Positions 36,886 through 49,605 of a DNA stretch of 64,000 nucleotides are shown piece by piece (within the stretch, counting starts at the first letter, position 1; each line of letters starts with the position of its first letter). The notes beneath the pieces were generated by a model. The model was not told where the DNA came from. It saw only the letters and a list, made by a program, of their open reading frames with translations, and ran no database searches. A program made the translations under genes and the position numbers. The stretch is from Centropus unirufus (Eukaryota > Chordata > Aves > Cuculiformes > Centropidae): NCBI GenBank assembly GCA_013397695.1, contig VYZI01000113.1, positions 370,023 through 434,022 of the forward strand. The letters are read 5' to 3'.

Positions 36886-38149
36886 TGCTCAGCAAAACGT
36901 GTAACTCTTATTACAGATTTATTTTTTTTTTTCTGTTTGATAAGGTTTTACAGTTCTCAATACTTCACAGATACTGACATGTGTAATGTTACATGTGGTC
37001 CTAATGGTGGGTCAAATTCTAGGGCTGTTTTTGGGAGAGTTTGTTTAGAAAGGGTGTACTAGAAGTACAGTTTTTGCCCAGTGGGAAAAACAAAGGGTTT
37101 CTAGTTTTGATCAATGCTACTATCCAAAGTACTCTGTATGCTTTTCAATGTAAGAAGAATTAAGGTATTGTGTTCCTATGAGCACTAATACGGAGTCTTT
37201 TAGTTCATCATCCTTTAGCCTCTATCTTTTCAAAGGCTTTGTTTAAAGTTAAGTGTCTCACTTGAAATATTCAAGTGTTTGTATTATTTGTGTTTGTATA
37301 AGGTAATTTTGGAGATCAAACAACATTTTGCAACATCAAAGTAGTCAGAACAGCTTGGCTACAAGCAAGAAATCTGTGTGAGTGATTTCATGACTACTAA
37401 AGTGACAAAAACATTCCTACAAAAGAAATAAAACTATCCTAGTTTGAAAAAAAATAAAAATATTACAAGCTCAGCCCCACGAGATGTTTTAATTTCTACC
37501 ACATGTAGTTCTGAGAATATTTAGGAATGTGGTAAACAATACCAGAACTAAAGCAATTCTGTGCCCTTCCTTGGAAGGGTGGCTCTTACAAGTCTGTCAC
37601 ATTGGTTCTGTTACTTAAGAACAAATTGTCCTGTCTTAGGCTGATTCTAGGAGCAATCATAACAGGTACTAGGTAGAACACAGAAAACAAATCTTCTAAA
37701 ACCTTGCAAAAGGAGTATGATGCTGTTCTCATGAATTTTTCTCCTGGTTACTACATCAGCACTCCTCATGTACAACATGTAAATTTTTCTGTGAGCAGAG
37801 CAAACTTGTTGCTCTGTGTTTGTTGAAAGAGGTTTGCTGCTTTACCAGTCCATTTCTTTTGGTGTTGATATTAACACTATGCTACTGAAAAATCATTCCA
37901 CATAGCTGGCTGCTAACTTGTTCTGAAAGCAACTGTCTTGTTGCTATAGATTTTTCTGAGCTTTTAATTTACACTTCTTCAGCTTCTGAGCCTTTTGAGA
38001 GCTATTTGATTTCCAAGATTCAAATAGTTTTACTCTGGCCTCTAGTGTGTAGCAGCTTTCCTAATAATGACAAAGTTTATTTTGACTGCTTTTATGCTTT
38101 GAGTTGTCTTTTTTTTTTTCAGAACTATATATTGTAGACCCCAAATTTT

Positions 38150-38850
38150 GTTTCATTTTAATAGTGGTTGGCCAATTATTATGTATAGACAGCTGGGATT
38201 TTTTTTGTTACTTTGAATCACTGTATTATGTTTAATATCATCTGCTGATTTATTATCCAGTCTGATTCGTAAAGTCTTTTGTAATTCTTCACATCTATCC
38301 CTCACCTTCTTTATTCTAAACAATGTAATTTCATCAGCAACCTTTGCCACTTCATTGTTTTTTAATTTTTCCAGATCTTGTATCTATTTATAGTATTGAG
38401 CAGCATGTAACTCAGAATACATGAAACCATCTTCACAGCATTTCTTTGCTATGGAAATTCACTTTATTCAACCTTTCAACAAATTGTGTATGACCTTTCT
38501 TTTATCCCATGGCTGCTGTAGCTTGCTTAAAAGGCTTTGGCAAGTAATCTTCTTGAAACTTTTGTGGCTGTCATCTCCCTTGCCTAAAGACTTGTTAACT
38601 ATTTTATAGGGTACTTAAAATGATCTTTCACTTTTGAAAAAACATGCAGACTTTATCTGCTTTCATACTGAAAGATGCTTATTTTGATGTCTTTTGCAGT
38701 TGGGTTTTGTTTTGTTTTTTGGGGGATTTTTTGTCTCCTTATGACAGTGTCTGCTACGTTCCCCAGAGCAGATGGTATGCTTGCAGGCATTTGTTTTCCA
38801 GGATTTTATCTGGAAGCCTTTTTAAAGAATTAGTGCTACTTTTTGCCAAA
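38150..38850 (-). mobile_element. Ancient L3/CR1-L-type LINE fragment with RT relic
   Basis: The minus strand has an open stretch, 38153-38350, reading AKVADEITLFRIKK, then RCEELQKTLRIRLDNKSADD, then NKKNPSCLYII. It lines up with the RT motif C region of ancient amniote CR1-L (AKFADDTKL... CEELQKDL... KNPNYTY). Further right, on the plus strand, TTCATCAGCAACCTTTGCCA, CTTTTATCCCATGGCTGCTG, GCTTGCTTAAAAGGCTTTGG and TCTGGAAGCCTTTTTAAAGA follow the order of the reverse-complemented RT core. The catalytic Asp pair is lost (VADE). Divergence is high, with indels after about 38350. Confidence 0.75.
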
Positions 38851-39645
38851 GAGACTGAATACAATTAAAATTTACCTGTATGTATACTTCACTACTATCA
38901 AACACTGTTTTGACAGCATGTAGCTACACGTGATGAGCAATTGTACTACTGGAGTAAATGCTGATATAATTGTTATAGTGGTTGCCCTTTTGTTTTGATA
39001 ATTGCTTCATATACCCAGATGGGTAAGCTGTTGTTGCAGCTTGGCCACAATGTAGAAATATCTGGAAGCTTCCCTGAAGAGGACATTTGAACCTTGTCCT
39101 CAACTTCTTAGTTAAATATTCCTACTACAAGGCAAATGTGAGGGAAAAACAAATCCTGGTGTTGCTGTCTTCAGGAGAAACATTTTGCTTAAAAATATTT
39201 GGAAGAGACATAGAATTGTCTAGGTAATCTGACGATAATGTTTGTTGACAATGCTGATCAAGAATTTCAGGTAACCTTTCTGTTTTTATCATATTCAGGG
39301 TTAATAAAGGCAGGCATACCTCAGCAGGAACCTAAGCAACAAAGTGATGGTTCTTTCAGTATTAAGCACCAGTTGAAAATGTTGATTAGCTTGTTTGTTT
39401 GTTTATGTAATAGGTTTTATGGGCTAAGCTCTTATATGAGTAGTGGAGTAGAAGTCTAAATGCAAGTTACATAGATCCTTTCATATTAAGCAGGTGAGAT
39501 TCTTACAGGTGGCTGAAGAATGCCCTCTTGTTGAGTTATGAGGTTCAAGATGGACTCCCTTGCTTTCTAAGCATCCACTCAGAGAGCATCCTAAGTGCAG
39601 ATGTATCCACCCTCTTGTCCCAGACTTAGTCAACGGCTTGACTAA

Positions 39646-39670
39646 CACATATATATACACACACATATAT
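39646..39670. repeat. AC/AT alternating simple repeat
   Basis: An ACACATATATATAC-type run continues with ACACACATATATA. It is an alternating purine-pyrimidine tract of about 25 bp, similar in composition to that at 18427-18448. Confidence 0.8.
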
Positions 39671-42600
39671 AAAAATAAAACAAGTAGCAATAAAAACTCC
39701 AATTAGTGGTTATTTTTAGGGAAAGGGATCTGACAGAGTTGCAGGCATGCAACTATTACCAAAAATGTATTTCTTCTTGGTGGAGGATGAGAGGTCCAGG
39801 CCCCTCAACCTGTCCTTCACGTAGGGTGGTCATTTTTTCTTCCCATAAGAAAAAGTTTTCAGGTCTTAATTTTATGCCTTTTAAAAACATTTTTGTGCTT
39901 GTTTTTGAGGTGACTAAGTCTATTAATGGGTTGCAAGGCCGTTTGTGTCATCAAAAGTAGGGACCTGACATTTTGCCACACTTTCAACGTGTGGTTCAGT
40001 ATGTGTTTAATAATATTTAATCAAGCAAAATTAAGAACATGCCTATCTGATGCATACTGGATTTTTCTCTCCTGTTTGGCAGACGTAGCTAGTTGTTACA
40101 TAACCCCAATATTGATTACCTATGTGGCAGTTCATCCTTTGGATGACAAGGTAGAGAGCTGGGTAAGGTGAGAAGGCAGGCTTGTCAGACCATCAGCCAT
40201 GAACAACCGATATGTGAAATGACCCATGTAGTCTTGTGAATGTCAGTGCAGAAGAATCTGACCTTTATATCTGATTCATGAGACAGAATGCCCTTTGCAT
40301 ATTAAGGGAAGCAATTGGATTTGCTTCTATACAAAAGCAAAAAGCTGGTGAAGATGTAAACAGAGAGTCATGATTTAATATCAGATGATTACCAGTCAAG
40401 TGCAACTCTTCTGTTTTCTTCATGTGTGTTATTCCTGATATAAGACTTCATATTTTTCATGTTGGCTTAGGCCAAAGAAAACCCAAATTTCATTGACTCA
40501 GTAAGTTCTATCATAGAAAGACAGTTGTAAAAATAAAAGTAAAACCTTGCATTATCAGTATGAGAAGCTTTTGATTATGAAATAAGTGAACTCTTATAGA
40601 TTGATACTGTGATTATTGACACACAAAAAGAACTGTTTAGGTTGAGATGTATGTTATGCTGGGGACCTAATTCATCAAGGGTTCTTAGATTGAAAATGCA
40701 AACGGTTTCACGTTTGGAAAAGTTGCAATGCTTTGGCAAAAATTGTGGACTAAGTCTTCAGCTGTTACTGTTAAATGGGGTTAGTTAATGAAGTTCAAGT
40801 TTCACTAGCAAAATTCCTGCTCTTTATTGCACCATGTGGCTATTTGAGGTTGAAGGCTATAATGTCTTTAACTCTTGTTTTTCATTTATAACTTGTGCAA
40901 TGAAAGCTTTACAGTAATAGAAACTATCTGATGAGTTTCAATGTTTGCAAGTAAAGAAGTAAAATAAAATAGTATTTTGGTTTAACTATTATTTTATTCA
41001 TTAGCAGAAGGACCGGTATCAATTTTTTATTTCCTAGGAGCTCTACTGAAAGGAAAGTTTTTTGAAAGACAGTATTTAGACACTCAAATCCAGGAGACAA
41101 TTCAAGGATGTGAATTTCTAGTAAAGTAACGTTTCTTTACAGCCTACATTAAGATGCCTAGACACTAGAGAAAAGTGAAATTTAAGATTTTCCTTTCCTC
41201 AAAAGCTGTTTCAAGGATTTTCAGTACTGTAAGCCATATCTAAAGTTCACTGTCCTAAGGACAAAACCAAAATTTATTATTATTTTTTTCAGGAACCTTT
41301 AGAGAAAAAAATTTCCGCCTTCTCTCCCACAGTAACAGAGAGATTTGAGGTTACTAATACATTTGGTGGCTGAGATAAATTGGGAGGATTTGAGAAGGAT
41401 TATTAAATGTCTGTAAAGTATTTGAGGAGACTGGGAGGCCTTTTTGGTCTTTGGGGGATTTTAGATCCCTCTCCCATCTACTCCCAAGCCTTGCTGAATT
41501 CTTCACTTACCTCTCTACAGTTCCATTCCTGCAAACCTACTTATTTTACACTTTTATAAAAAGATCACCTGCCACAGAAATAGGAAAAGTAGTTTGAGAT
41601 GAGACTATGGTTTATCATTGTTACAGGAAGGAGGACTAAGTCAGTAACCTCACTTACAGCTGGCCATAAAAGAAACAACCCAAAAACAACTTTTAAACAT
41701 ACTACTGCCAAATGGTTCCCTGTGCATTTCCAGGAGAAACTGGTTAAAAACAAACAAGCAAACATTGTTTAGATACTGTAGCGGTAAATTATCTGGCTTT
41801 GCCAGTGCTGTGTCTTCTGCAATCTGGCTGTTTGGGGGTTTTTTGTTTGTTTTGTGGTGCTTTTTTCCCTAACAAAAAAATGAGTTATGTTTCACTTTAC
41901 ACTGTGAGCCATATACAAAATATTCAGCTGTTAAGCAGGCTGAGCTGTTAAAAATATTTGCCGTAAATTCCAAGTAATTGGAATCAAGATTTCATTGGTG
42001 GGTCACATAAGCAATGTAAAGAGAAGGTAGACTTCAACAACAGAATCCCGAGTCTGGAGTTTTTACTAACCACAATGTTGGGCAACTGTTGAATAATGCC
42101 CTAGAACCTCCATGATGGAATTCCCAAGATTTTATGTAGATATAGTCTTTTATTCTTTTTCCATGCGTAGAGTTGATTATTTTTTTATTAAATTACCATA
42201 AGAGATAAGGTGTAGGAGGAGATGGAGAAGGACTTGTAAACATCTACTATCTAGAACTTATTGAAGGATAATCTTCCTTCAAATCACATCTCTGTCTGGC
42301 TGGGGCTGTTTGTGTGTGACAGTCCTTGAGACCTGTTGAGGAGAATCTGAAAGAAATCTCTGTTCTAAATAATCCTGTTCTTCTTTTGATTTATCGACTC
42401 CATGCAGTAAAACTTGTGTGCTCTGAATTAGCATGACCTGAGGTGATCTCCAAGTAGATTAGCTGATGAGTTTAAGACAGGAAGTGATGAAAACCTGACC
42501 ATAGAAAAGACATGACAAAGTAAACATAATGCAAATAGAATCTTCACAGCAGCAAGTAACTCAGTTCAGGCCCTTTGGTTAAAGAAAACTGAGGCATTTA

Positions 42601-43612
42601 TTTGACTATACAGTCACTAGAGCTAAGGAAATTTTAAACTTTTCTTGAATCACCTCTGATCTTGCATCCAAAGATGAAAACTAAAATATGAAACTGTATT
42701 TTCTACATTGGGTAAACCTGAATACAACTATCTTGATTTGGGTTAAGGTTAGAAGGCTAAAATCTATAAATGTACATTAGTTGTTGTGTTACTTAAATAG
42801 AGTATGTTTCATGCTTAGAATAAGGACAAAATGTGCATAAATGGGATGATAAAGGGACTTAACTTCAAAGCTCATGGGAGAAAAAGTCTTCCCTAATTGA
42901 CTTCCTGTTTTTCATTCAAATGTGTAGTTGAATATTTAGGGCAAAGGAAGTTTTAGGAAGAGGACCAGTCATTATTGCTATGAAGCAGTATAGTTCTGTA
43001 CATAGAGGAGGTCACTATCTCCTCCAAGAAGAAAATGCAGTTTTAACATGGTGTACTGGAATTTTGGAGCTAAGGATTTTAACATTATCAATATGAATAG
43101 AATGTCAATGAACATTTTTTTCTTAATTTCAAATTTTGATAATATTTTGCCTCTTTCTGCAGCTCCACTGTTACACCTCTCTGTTAATAATTTTTCAATG
43201 CATTTTAACTTCTAATATGCCTTCCTTGAATTTTATTCACTCTGCCTGCCTTTGATAGCATAAACATTTATATTTATTTACATAAACATTGATAACCTTA
43301 AACAGAACATTAAATAGTGGTGCCTGAAGTGCAAAACAGTTTTTCAAACACAACATTTTTGTACATCTTTCTTTAAGAAATATTTTTATTTTTAACATTA
43401 ACTAATTAAATAATTCTCTACTAGTTGTCTGTAAAATATGGATGTATTTAACCCCTTGCTAATCTTGTAGACAGACCTCATACAACCCTTTTTTTACCAT
43501 ATTAATAGCCTGTATTATGGTCATACAAGTGTTATTTTCCCTAGTATGTAATTTAATTTCGTTGGATTTTTGTATGCATTTGCAATTCTAGTTGATCAAA
43601 CTATGGTTTTGT

Positions 43613-43666
43613 TGCTACTTTTTTTTCTTAAAAAAAAAAACAAAACAAAAAAAACAAAACCAAAAC
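43613..43666. repeat. T-rich run followed by A-rich run with C interruptions
   Basis: TTTTTTTT-CTT at 43619-43629 is followed directly by an A-rich block with single C interruptions (AAAACAAAACAAAAAAAACA-type) to about 43666. The two halves can pair. No retroposed body is recognised on either side. Confidence 0.7.
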
Positions 43667-46600
43667 TAACCATCTAATTCTGCTACAGACTGTGATGTCC
43701 ATATGCTGCAAAACCCATAGACTGCAGTGTAGTTTTTAGCTTGTCTGCATAACATAGGATTTGAAATGTCTTCTTGGATTATGAACTGATGCAGAGCGTC
43801 AGATTACATGATTACCCTTATTTTTCTCCAAATTAAATTTTTCCCATCTGTTAGGTAAGGATATTTCCTTTTATGTGGAATGCTTTTATACAGCTTTTAT
43901 ACAGCTGTCTGGAACTTTGTCATCTTCTGGTTTTTGTTTTGACAGTGACTTCTGCTTTCTCAAGAGAGGGTCTCGATGAACTTTTGTAGGTAATCATACT
44001 GAGATATTCACAGTAAAAATAGGCATTCAGATAAGCTACTTTGTTCATCCTGTGCTGCAAATACTGTGCTATTATGGATAAGATATCTCAAGAGGGTTTT
44101 ATCACTAAAACCTTGAAGAATACTTGACAGATCAAATCATGTTACACACTTTCCAATTAAACAGTCTTGCTTAAGTTATGTGATAAAAAATGCATACACT
44201 TTATGCTTGAGTATTTCTGCTCAGTGATGCCTTGAACACCTCCTAGTTTTCCTCCCATTATGGCATGTTATCATATCACATTTACCACCTTGGGAGACTG
44301 AAGACCAAAACTAGCTCTTTAATAGGATTTCGGTTTTGGCATTTGCACTTAATTAAAATACTCAAATGAAGCCCAAGAGGGGTTCTATATGAAGTCATTC
44401 CCATGCTTCAGTGGAAAAAATATTCCCCAGAAACAGACGTTCTGTGTTGCAGATGTTTACGTCTTTGGGGGTTTACAATGCTTTACTCTCTGCATGCTGC
44501 TTTGAGGTCAGAGAAATTGCCTACCTCACAGGTGTTGTAGGCAACACTAAAGATATCTTTCTTGAAAAGTTGCTTTGCATCCAAAGGACTTTAGCTAGCA
44601 AGGTTGCAAGAATAGTTGTATAGAGAAAATTAGAGGGAAGGGCAGCCTTTGCTTTTTTTTCTACAGTAATTTGCAAACCACTTTGTTAAGAAAGAACCAA
44701 GGCTGAAGAAATTCTGGAGATGTAAATGAACTGATTGAAAGATAATTGTGTATTTTACTTGCCATAAAGCTGCCAAATGATCAAATTCAAGTAAGGCCAC
44801 TTCAGTATGACCCTTTGTTCTTCAGTGTCCTAATTTTCTCATGATGATTAGGATAATCAAATCTCTTAATGTTTTCAGGCATTCTGCATTTAGTGATGAG
44901 ATTACTAGTGATTACTTCCAAGTAATAAGCAGAAAACCCAAAATATGCAGAAAATGAAAGCATATAAAGACAAAACCCGATGTCATTATTTTGACATTAT
45001 TATCACACTTTGATATTTTTTTCCTAAAAATTAATCTCAAAATAAAACTTTGAGCTAACGAGAGGAATATTAGTTGCTGTTCTTTGTTTCCTTTTCTACC
45101 CCAGATAATTTCTTCTGATTAGTGAGGTCTTGCTATGACTTCTGTTATTCGTTAGAGGAATAGAATGAGTTATATATATCCCAATGGGTAACTGATTGCA
45201 TAGTTTCTCCTACCTACCATTTAATGACTAATTGAAAATCATGGCTTCTAATCTTTGTTTTCATGGAGGAAAAATAATACTAATAACAAGGGATTCTAAC
45301 ACTATAGATTGTATTTAGTCATCTATGAATAACAGAAAAACACATAGTACATACATGTCTTGGTTGTCTATAAAGATTGTTTCTGTGACCTGAAAATTGA
45401 ATGTCATCAAAGACTTTCAAACATCACTTAAAATTTTCACTTTTCCTGCAGGGGTCCTTAAATAACAAATAAAGCAGTTGTTTCATGGTTCTATTTGCTA
45501 CTAAAGCTTGTGCATGTGCTTACTTCTTATTTTTATCCTTTTTCCATATTTTTCCTTTTTCTCTTTTATCACTTTCTCTGATACCACACTGGCTTGAATG
45601 GTGCTACATAACAGTGTATGGTATTAAATTATCTTGGGTAATTATCTTATCTCTTTCTTGCAAATACAACAATATATATCTTAGATTTAGAACATTTATT
45701 TTAAATAATTAAATATATAGAAACCACCATGTTAATTACCATATGTTAATATTGCTGTTCATTTTTCAGACAGGTCAGGTTATTTACATCTGGTGAGTCT
45801 TTAGGTCTGATTTTTTTATTATTTTTTTTAATCTGAAACTCAGTTCATGGGATCCTTTTCCCAGAAGTATCCAATTGCTGGTCTATATACAAAAAGCTGT
45901 GAAGATTTTGTTTTCAGTGTCCTGTGATTACTTTTTTAGTAACAAAATCTGATGAACAGATGAATCTTTGCAGCTTTACTTCAAAATAATGTGTAGTGAT
46001 TTATTATTTAAATAAACTTACTTTAGTAACTTCACTGCAACAAGTGAAAAAAATCCAGTAATTTGAAGAACAATTCACGAAATATTCATAAGTATAACAC
46101 TTCTCAGGTGGAGCTACTAAAGCATGTATAAAGATGGCTGATTTTTTAAAAAAAATACTTCAGAGATGGAGCAGAGAGATTATATGGCCTCTTTATGCTT
46201 TCCAGATAACACAGAAATACACCATAAATTCTCTTTGAGAGAAAACACACTTGTAAAAAAACTTTTGTTTACTGTGTTTATTCATTTGAATGAAATGATT
46301 GAATAATTAATTGTGAACTATGCTTACTTTAAAACAAAGTTTAAAATTATTATTTACGCTAATGGAAAATACAGGGCAAAACAAATGTAGTGTAAAAGGG
46401 GTGGAGGCTACACATAGAGATTAAAATAAATGCCTTGTAAAGTAATGCTAAGTCTAGTTTGTATATCTGCTTTTACTACTGAAAGAAGAAATAAATAATT
46501 CTTACAATATTTGGACTACAAAACAACCATATTAGCTCTGAATATTTTCAAAATTATTAAAATTCTTACATGAGGTAGGCAAAGAATAAATTCTAAAAAC

Positions 46601-47179
46601 AAGTCAACCTAATGCATTCTTGGAAAGTATGCATTAATGTGCACAATATGAAACTAACTAGCCAGAAGTGGTACAGCTTGTATGACATTAAAAATAAAAA
46701 AAAATCAGTTTTATTCCTGTAATTGTTGATACTAGATGCAGAAAAGTTCTATTAAATTAGTTTATTTTTTTCTTCAGTTAAATACACAAGAAGTAATATT
46801 TCATGCAGCACTATTCATTGTGTTACAACCATGCCAAAGCAGATAAATTCCCTGATTTTCATAGCATTGTAAATGAATGAAAAATCATCCTGCAAAATGC
46901 CATACTGTTGGATGTTACTGAAAAGATCAGACTTGTAAAAAATGTAAAACACAGTTACAGGATCTCTTTAAATTTGTATATGCGTGTGACAAAAAATATT
47001 TAATTTATGTTCTGGAAGCAAAAATATATTGATAATACAAACAGCCTTTACAGTGTTAGTTATAGTATTGCTGAATGTCTTCCTGGAGCTGATTGACTTG
47101 TTCTTGCAGTTCAAGAGGACACAGCAATTGTGCTAGACGAGTGAACTGTAAAACCCTGGCTAAGCTGAGTTCTATGAAG

Positions 47180-47222
47180 TTCACTTCAGTCAGTGATTCA
47201 AGGAACAGACTACTGAAGTGAA
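47180..47222. repeat. Inverted repeat, 11-bp perfect arms, 21-nt loop
   Basis: TTCACTTCAGT (47180-47190) and ACTGAAGTGAA (47212-47222) are perfect reverse complements. The function is unknown; in sequence of this length some such hairpins are expected by chance. Confidence 0.6.
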
Positions 47223-47784
47223 GAAGTACTTGTAAGGCTCAAGAGATTCTTTCAGAAATTAGTGATGTCTAGAGATTTAAGGATAGACATGGTTTCAATT
47301 AACCTATAATAGGATAAAGTAAAAACCAGTCCAATAACTTGTTAGAAAGCTTGAGTAGTGATTTTTTCACTTTTTAATGTAGTCAATCTCCTTTTCTAAG
47401 TGTAAAACTAAATTCTCTAATCTATATTGTACATATATTTTAATTATCTGGAGTTTCAGAAGCTTTCTTTGCTATTTGCAGCCAATCAACATCTTCAGAT
47501 AAAAGCAGTAAAGTGAACTCTTCTGATCATTTCACTATTTCACTGGGGGATTGGCTGAAGAATCAGGAACACAGTTTTTGGCTTGTGGGTTTGTTTGTTT
47601 GTTTTTTTTGTTGTGTCTTTTTTTTTTCCCCCTAATCCCATCAGTAGCAGGGAAGAATACTGAACGGAACAAGAAAATTCACCTGATTAATATGTGGCTC
47701 AGAGGCTTGTGCCATTTGTGGAATTTTTACTTTGGCAGAAATCTCACAATCACTACTCCTTGCTTTTGGGAGGACGTATGACAA

Positions 47785-48180
47785 GGAGCTGAGGAAACCG
47801 TGACTATTTAGTCTGGAGAAAAGGGTGCTAAGTGGAAACCATACTGCTCTCTACAGCTACCTGAAGGGAGGTTGTAGTGAGGTGGTTGATGGTCTCTTTT
47901 CCCAAATAATAAATGATAGGATGAGAGCAAATGAATTTATGTTGCATCAGAGGAGGATCAGGTTGAATATTAGGAAAAATCTCTCTACTGAAAGAGTGGT
48001 AAAGCATTGGAACAGGCTGCCCAGGGAAGTGGTGGAGTCACCATCCCTAGAGGTGTTTTAAACATATGTGTAGATGTGTCACTTTGGGTCATGATTTAGT
48101 TAGACATAGTGGTGCTGGATTGATAGCTGGACTTGATGATCTTCAAGAGCTTTTCCAGTCTTAATGATTTTATGATTCTC
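47785..48180 (+). mobile_element. CR1 LINE 3' fragment
   Basis: It opens with CTGAGGAAACCGTGACTATT and encodes a KHWNRLPREVVESPSLEVF-like ORF2 C-terminus at about 48000-48060. It then passes through a GGACTTGATGATCTTCAAGA-type 3' UTR and ends with the tail ATGATTTTATGATTCTC at 48180. Its 3' end faces that of the next CR1. Confidence 0.92.
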
Positions 48181-48220
48181 TATCATGTCCATGTAATGAA
48201 GTGATAATTTTACTTATGTG
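48181..48220. other. 40-bp spacer between two tail-to-tail CR1 copies
   Basis: AT-rich single-copy-looking sequence (TATCATGTCCATGTAATGAA and so on) left between two oppositely oriented CR1 3' ends. Confidence 0.7.
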
Positions 48221-49605
48221 ATCACAGAATTACTAGGTTCGAAAAGACCTCTGAGATCAAGTCCAACTATTACTGTCTACCACCAAACGATATCCATAAG
48301 CACCTCATCTACCCGTCTCTTAAATACATCCAGGGATGGAGATTCTACCACCTCCTGGCAGCCTGTTCTAGCAACTGATGACCCTTTCAACGAAAAACTT
48401 CCTAATGTCTAATCTAAACCTGCCCTGACACAGCTTGAGGCCATTCCCCCTAGCCCTATCACCTGCCACTGGGAAGAGACCAGCACCCACCTCTCTCCAA
48501 CCTCCTTTCAGGTAGTTGTAGGCAGTGATAAGGTCCCCCCTCAGCCTTCTCTTCTCTAGGCTAAAGAATTCTGGTTCCCTCAGCAGCTTCTCCTAAGACT
48601 TGTTCTCCAGCCCCTTAACCAGCTTCTTTGTCTGGACACACTCCAGAATCTCAACATCCTTCTTGTAGTGAGGGGCCCAGAACTGAACGCAGGATTCGAG
48701 GTGCGACCTCACCAGTGCTGAGCACAGGGGCAAAATCACCTCCCTGGCCCTGCTGGCCATGGTTTTTCTGATACAGGCCAAGATGCCATTGGACTCCTTG
48801 GCCACCTGGGCACACTGCTTGCTCATGCTCATTTGGCTATCAACCAGGACCCCCAAGTCCTTCTCCCTCAGGCAACTTTCCAGCCACTTGTCTCCAAGCC
48901 TATAGCTCTGCAGTGAGTTGTTGTGTCCAAAGTACAGGACCCAACATTTGTCTTTATTGAACCTCATCCTATCAGTCCAGCCTGTTTTAGATCCCTTTGA
49001 AGAGCCTCCCTACCACCAAGCAGATCAACATTTCCTTCCAGCTTAGTGTCATCTGTGAACTTGCTAAGGGTGCATTCAGTCCCCTTGTCCAGGTCATTGA
49101 TAAAAATACTGAACTGGACTGGACCCAGCACAGAGCCCTGGGGAGCACAAATTGTGACTGGCCTCCAGCTATATTTAGTTCCAGTTACCACAGCCTTCTG
49201 GGCCCAACCACCCAAAAGAGGGTATGTCTTTCCCAGCCAGTAGCAGCCAGTTTCTTGAGCAAAATTCTGTGAGAAACTGTATTGAACACTTTCCTGAAGT
49301 CCAGGTAGACTAATTTCATAGCTTTTCCCTTCATCCAATAAGCAGGTCACCTTGTCGTAGAAGGAGTTTAGGCTGGTTTGGCAGGACCTGCCTTTTGTGA
49401 ATCCATGTTGACTGGGTGTGATCACCCAGCTGTCGTGTGTGCTGTATGATAGCACTCAAGATGACCTGTTCCTGACCTTTCCCAGCACTGAGGTCAGACT
49501 GACAGACAGGCCTGTAGTTCCCTGGATCTTCCCTCTGGCCCTTCTTGTAAATGGGCGTAACATCTGCCAGCCTCCAGTCAAGCTGAACTTCCCCGGTGAT
49601 GTAGA
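48221..49605 (-). mobile_element. CR1 LINE, 5'-truncated, with RT relic
   Basis: On the plus strand it begins at its 3' end with ATCACAGAATTACTAGGTTC and GAAAAGACCTCTGAGATCAA. Minus-strand protein pieces are MRFNKDKCWVLYFGH, REKDLGVLVDSQMSMSKQCA, REVILPLCSALVRSHLESCV (48593-48967) and APQGSVLGPVQFSIFINDLD with CTLSKFTDDTKLEG (within 48964-49455). FADD reads FTDD and the upstream part is frameshifted. The 5' limit is near 49605, where the match to the CR1 segment around ACATCTGCCAGCCTCCAGTC ends. Confidence 0.92.

Larger units (their letters stand above)
38851..47784. other. Intergenic, no gene recognised
   Basis: AT-rich sequence. The only items noted are a possible old LTR-like stretch near 39500-39645, the AC/AT run at 39646, an 11-bp tandem duplication (GCTTTTATACA twice, 43882-43903), the A-rich block at 43630 and a hairpin at 47180-47222. 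No RNA gene or conserved protein-coding frame is recognised. Confidence 0.55.

Noticed and set aside
44780..44900. Possible second MIR-like core (CAGTGTCCTAATTTTCTCAT and onward)
   Set aside because: Only weak similarity over a short stretch; not distinguishable from chance by eye.
49046..49272. Plus-strand open frames of 65-91 codons
   Set aside because: Antisense to the CR1 reverse-transcriptase region at 48221-49605.
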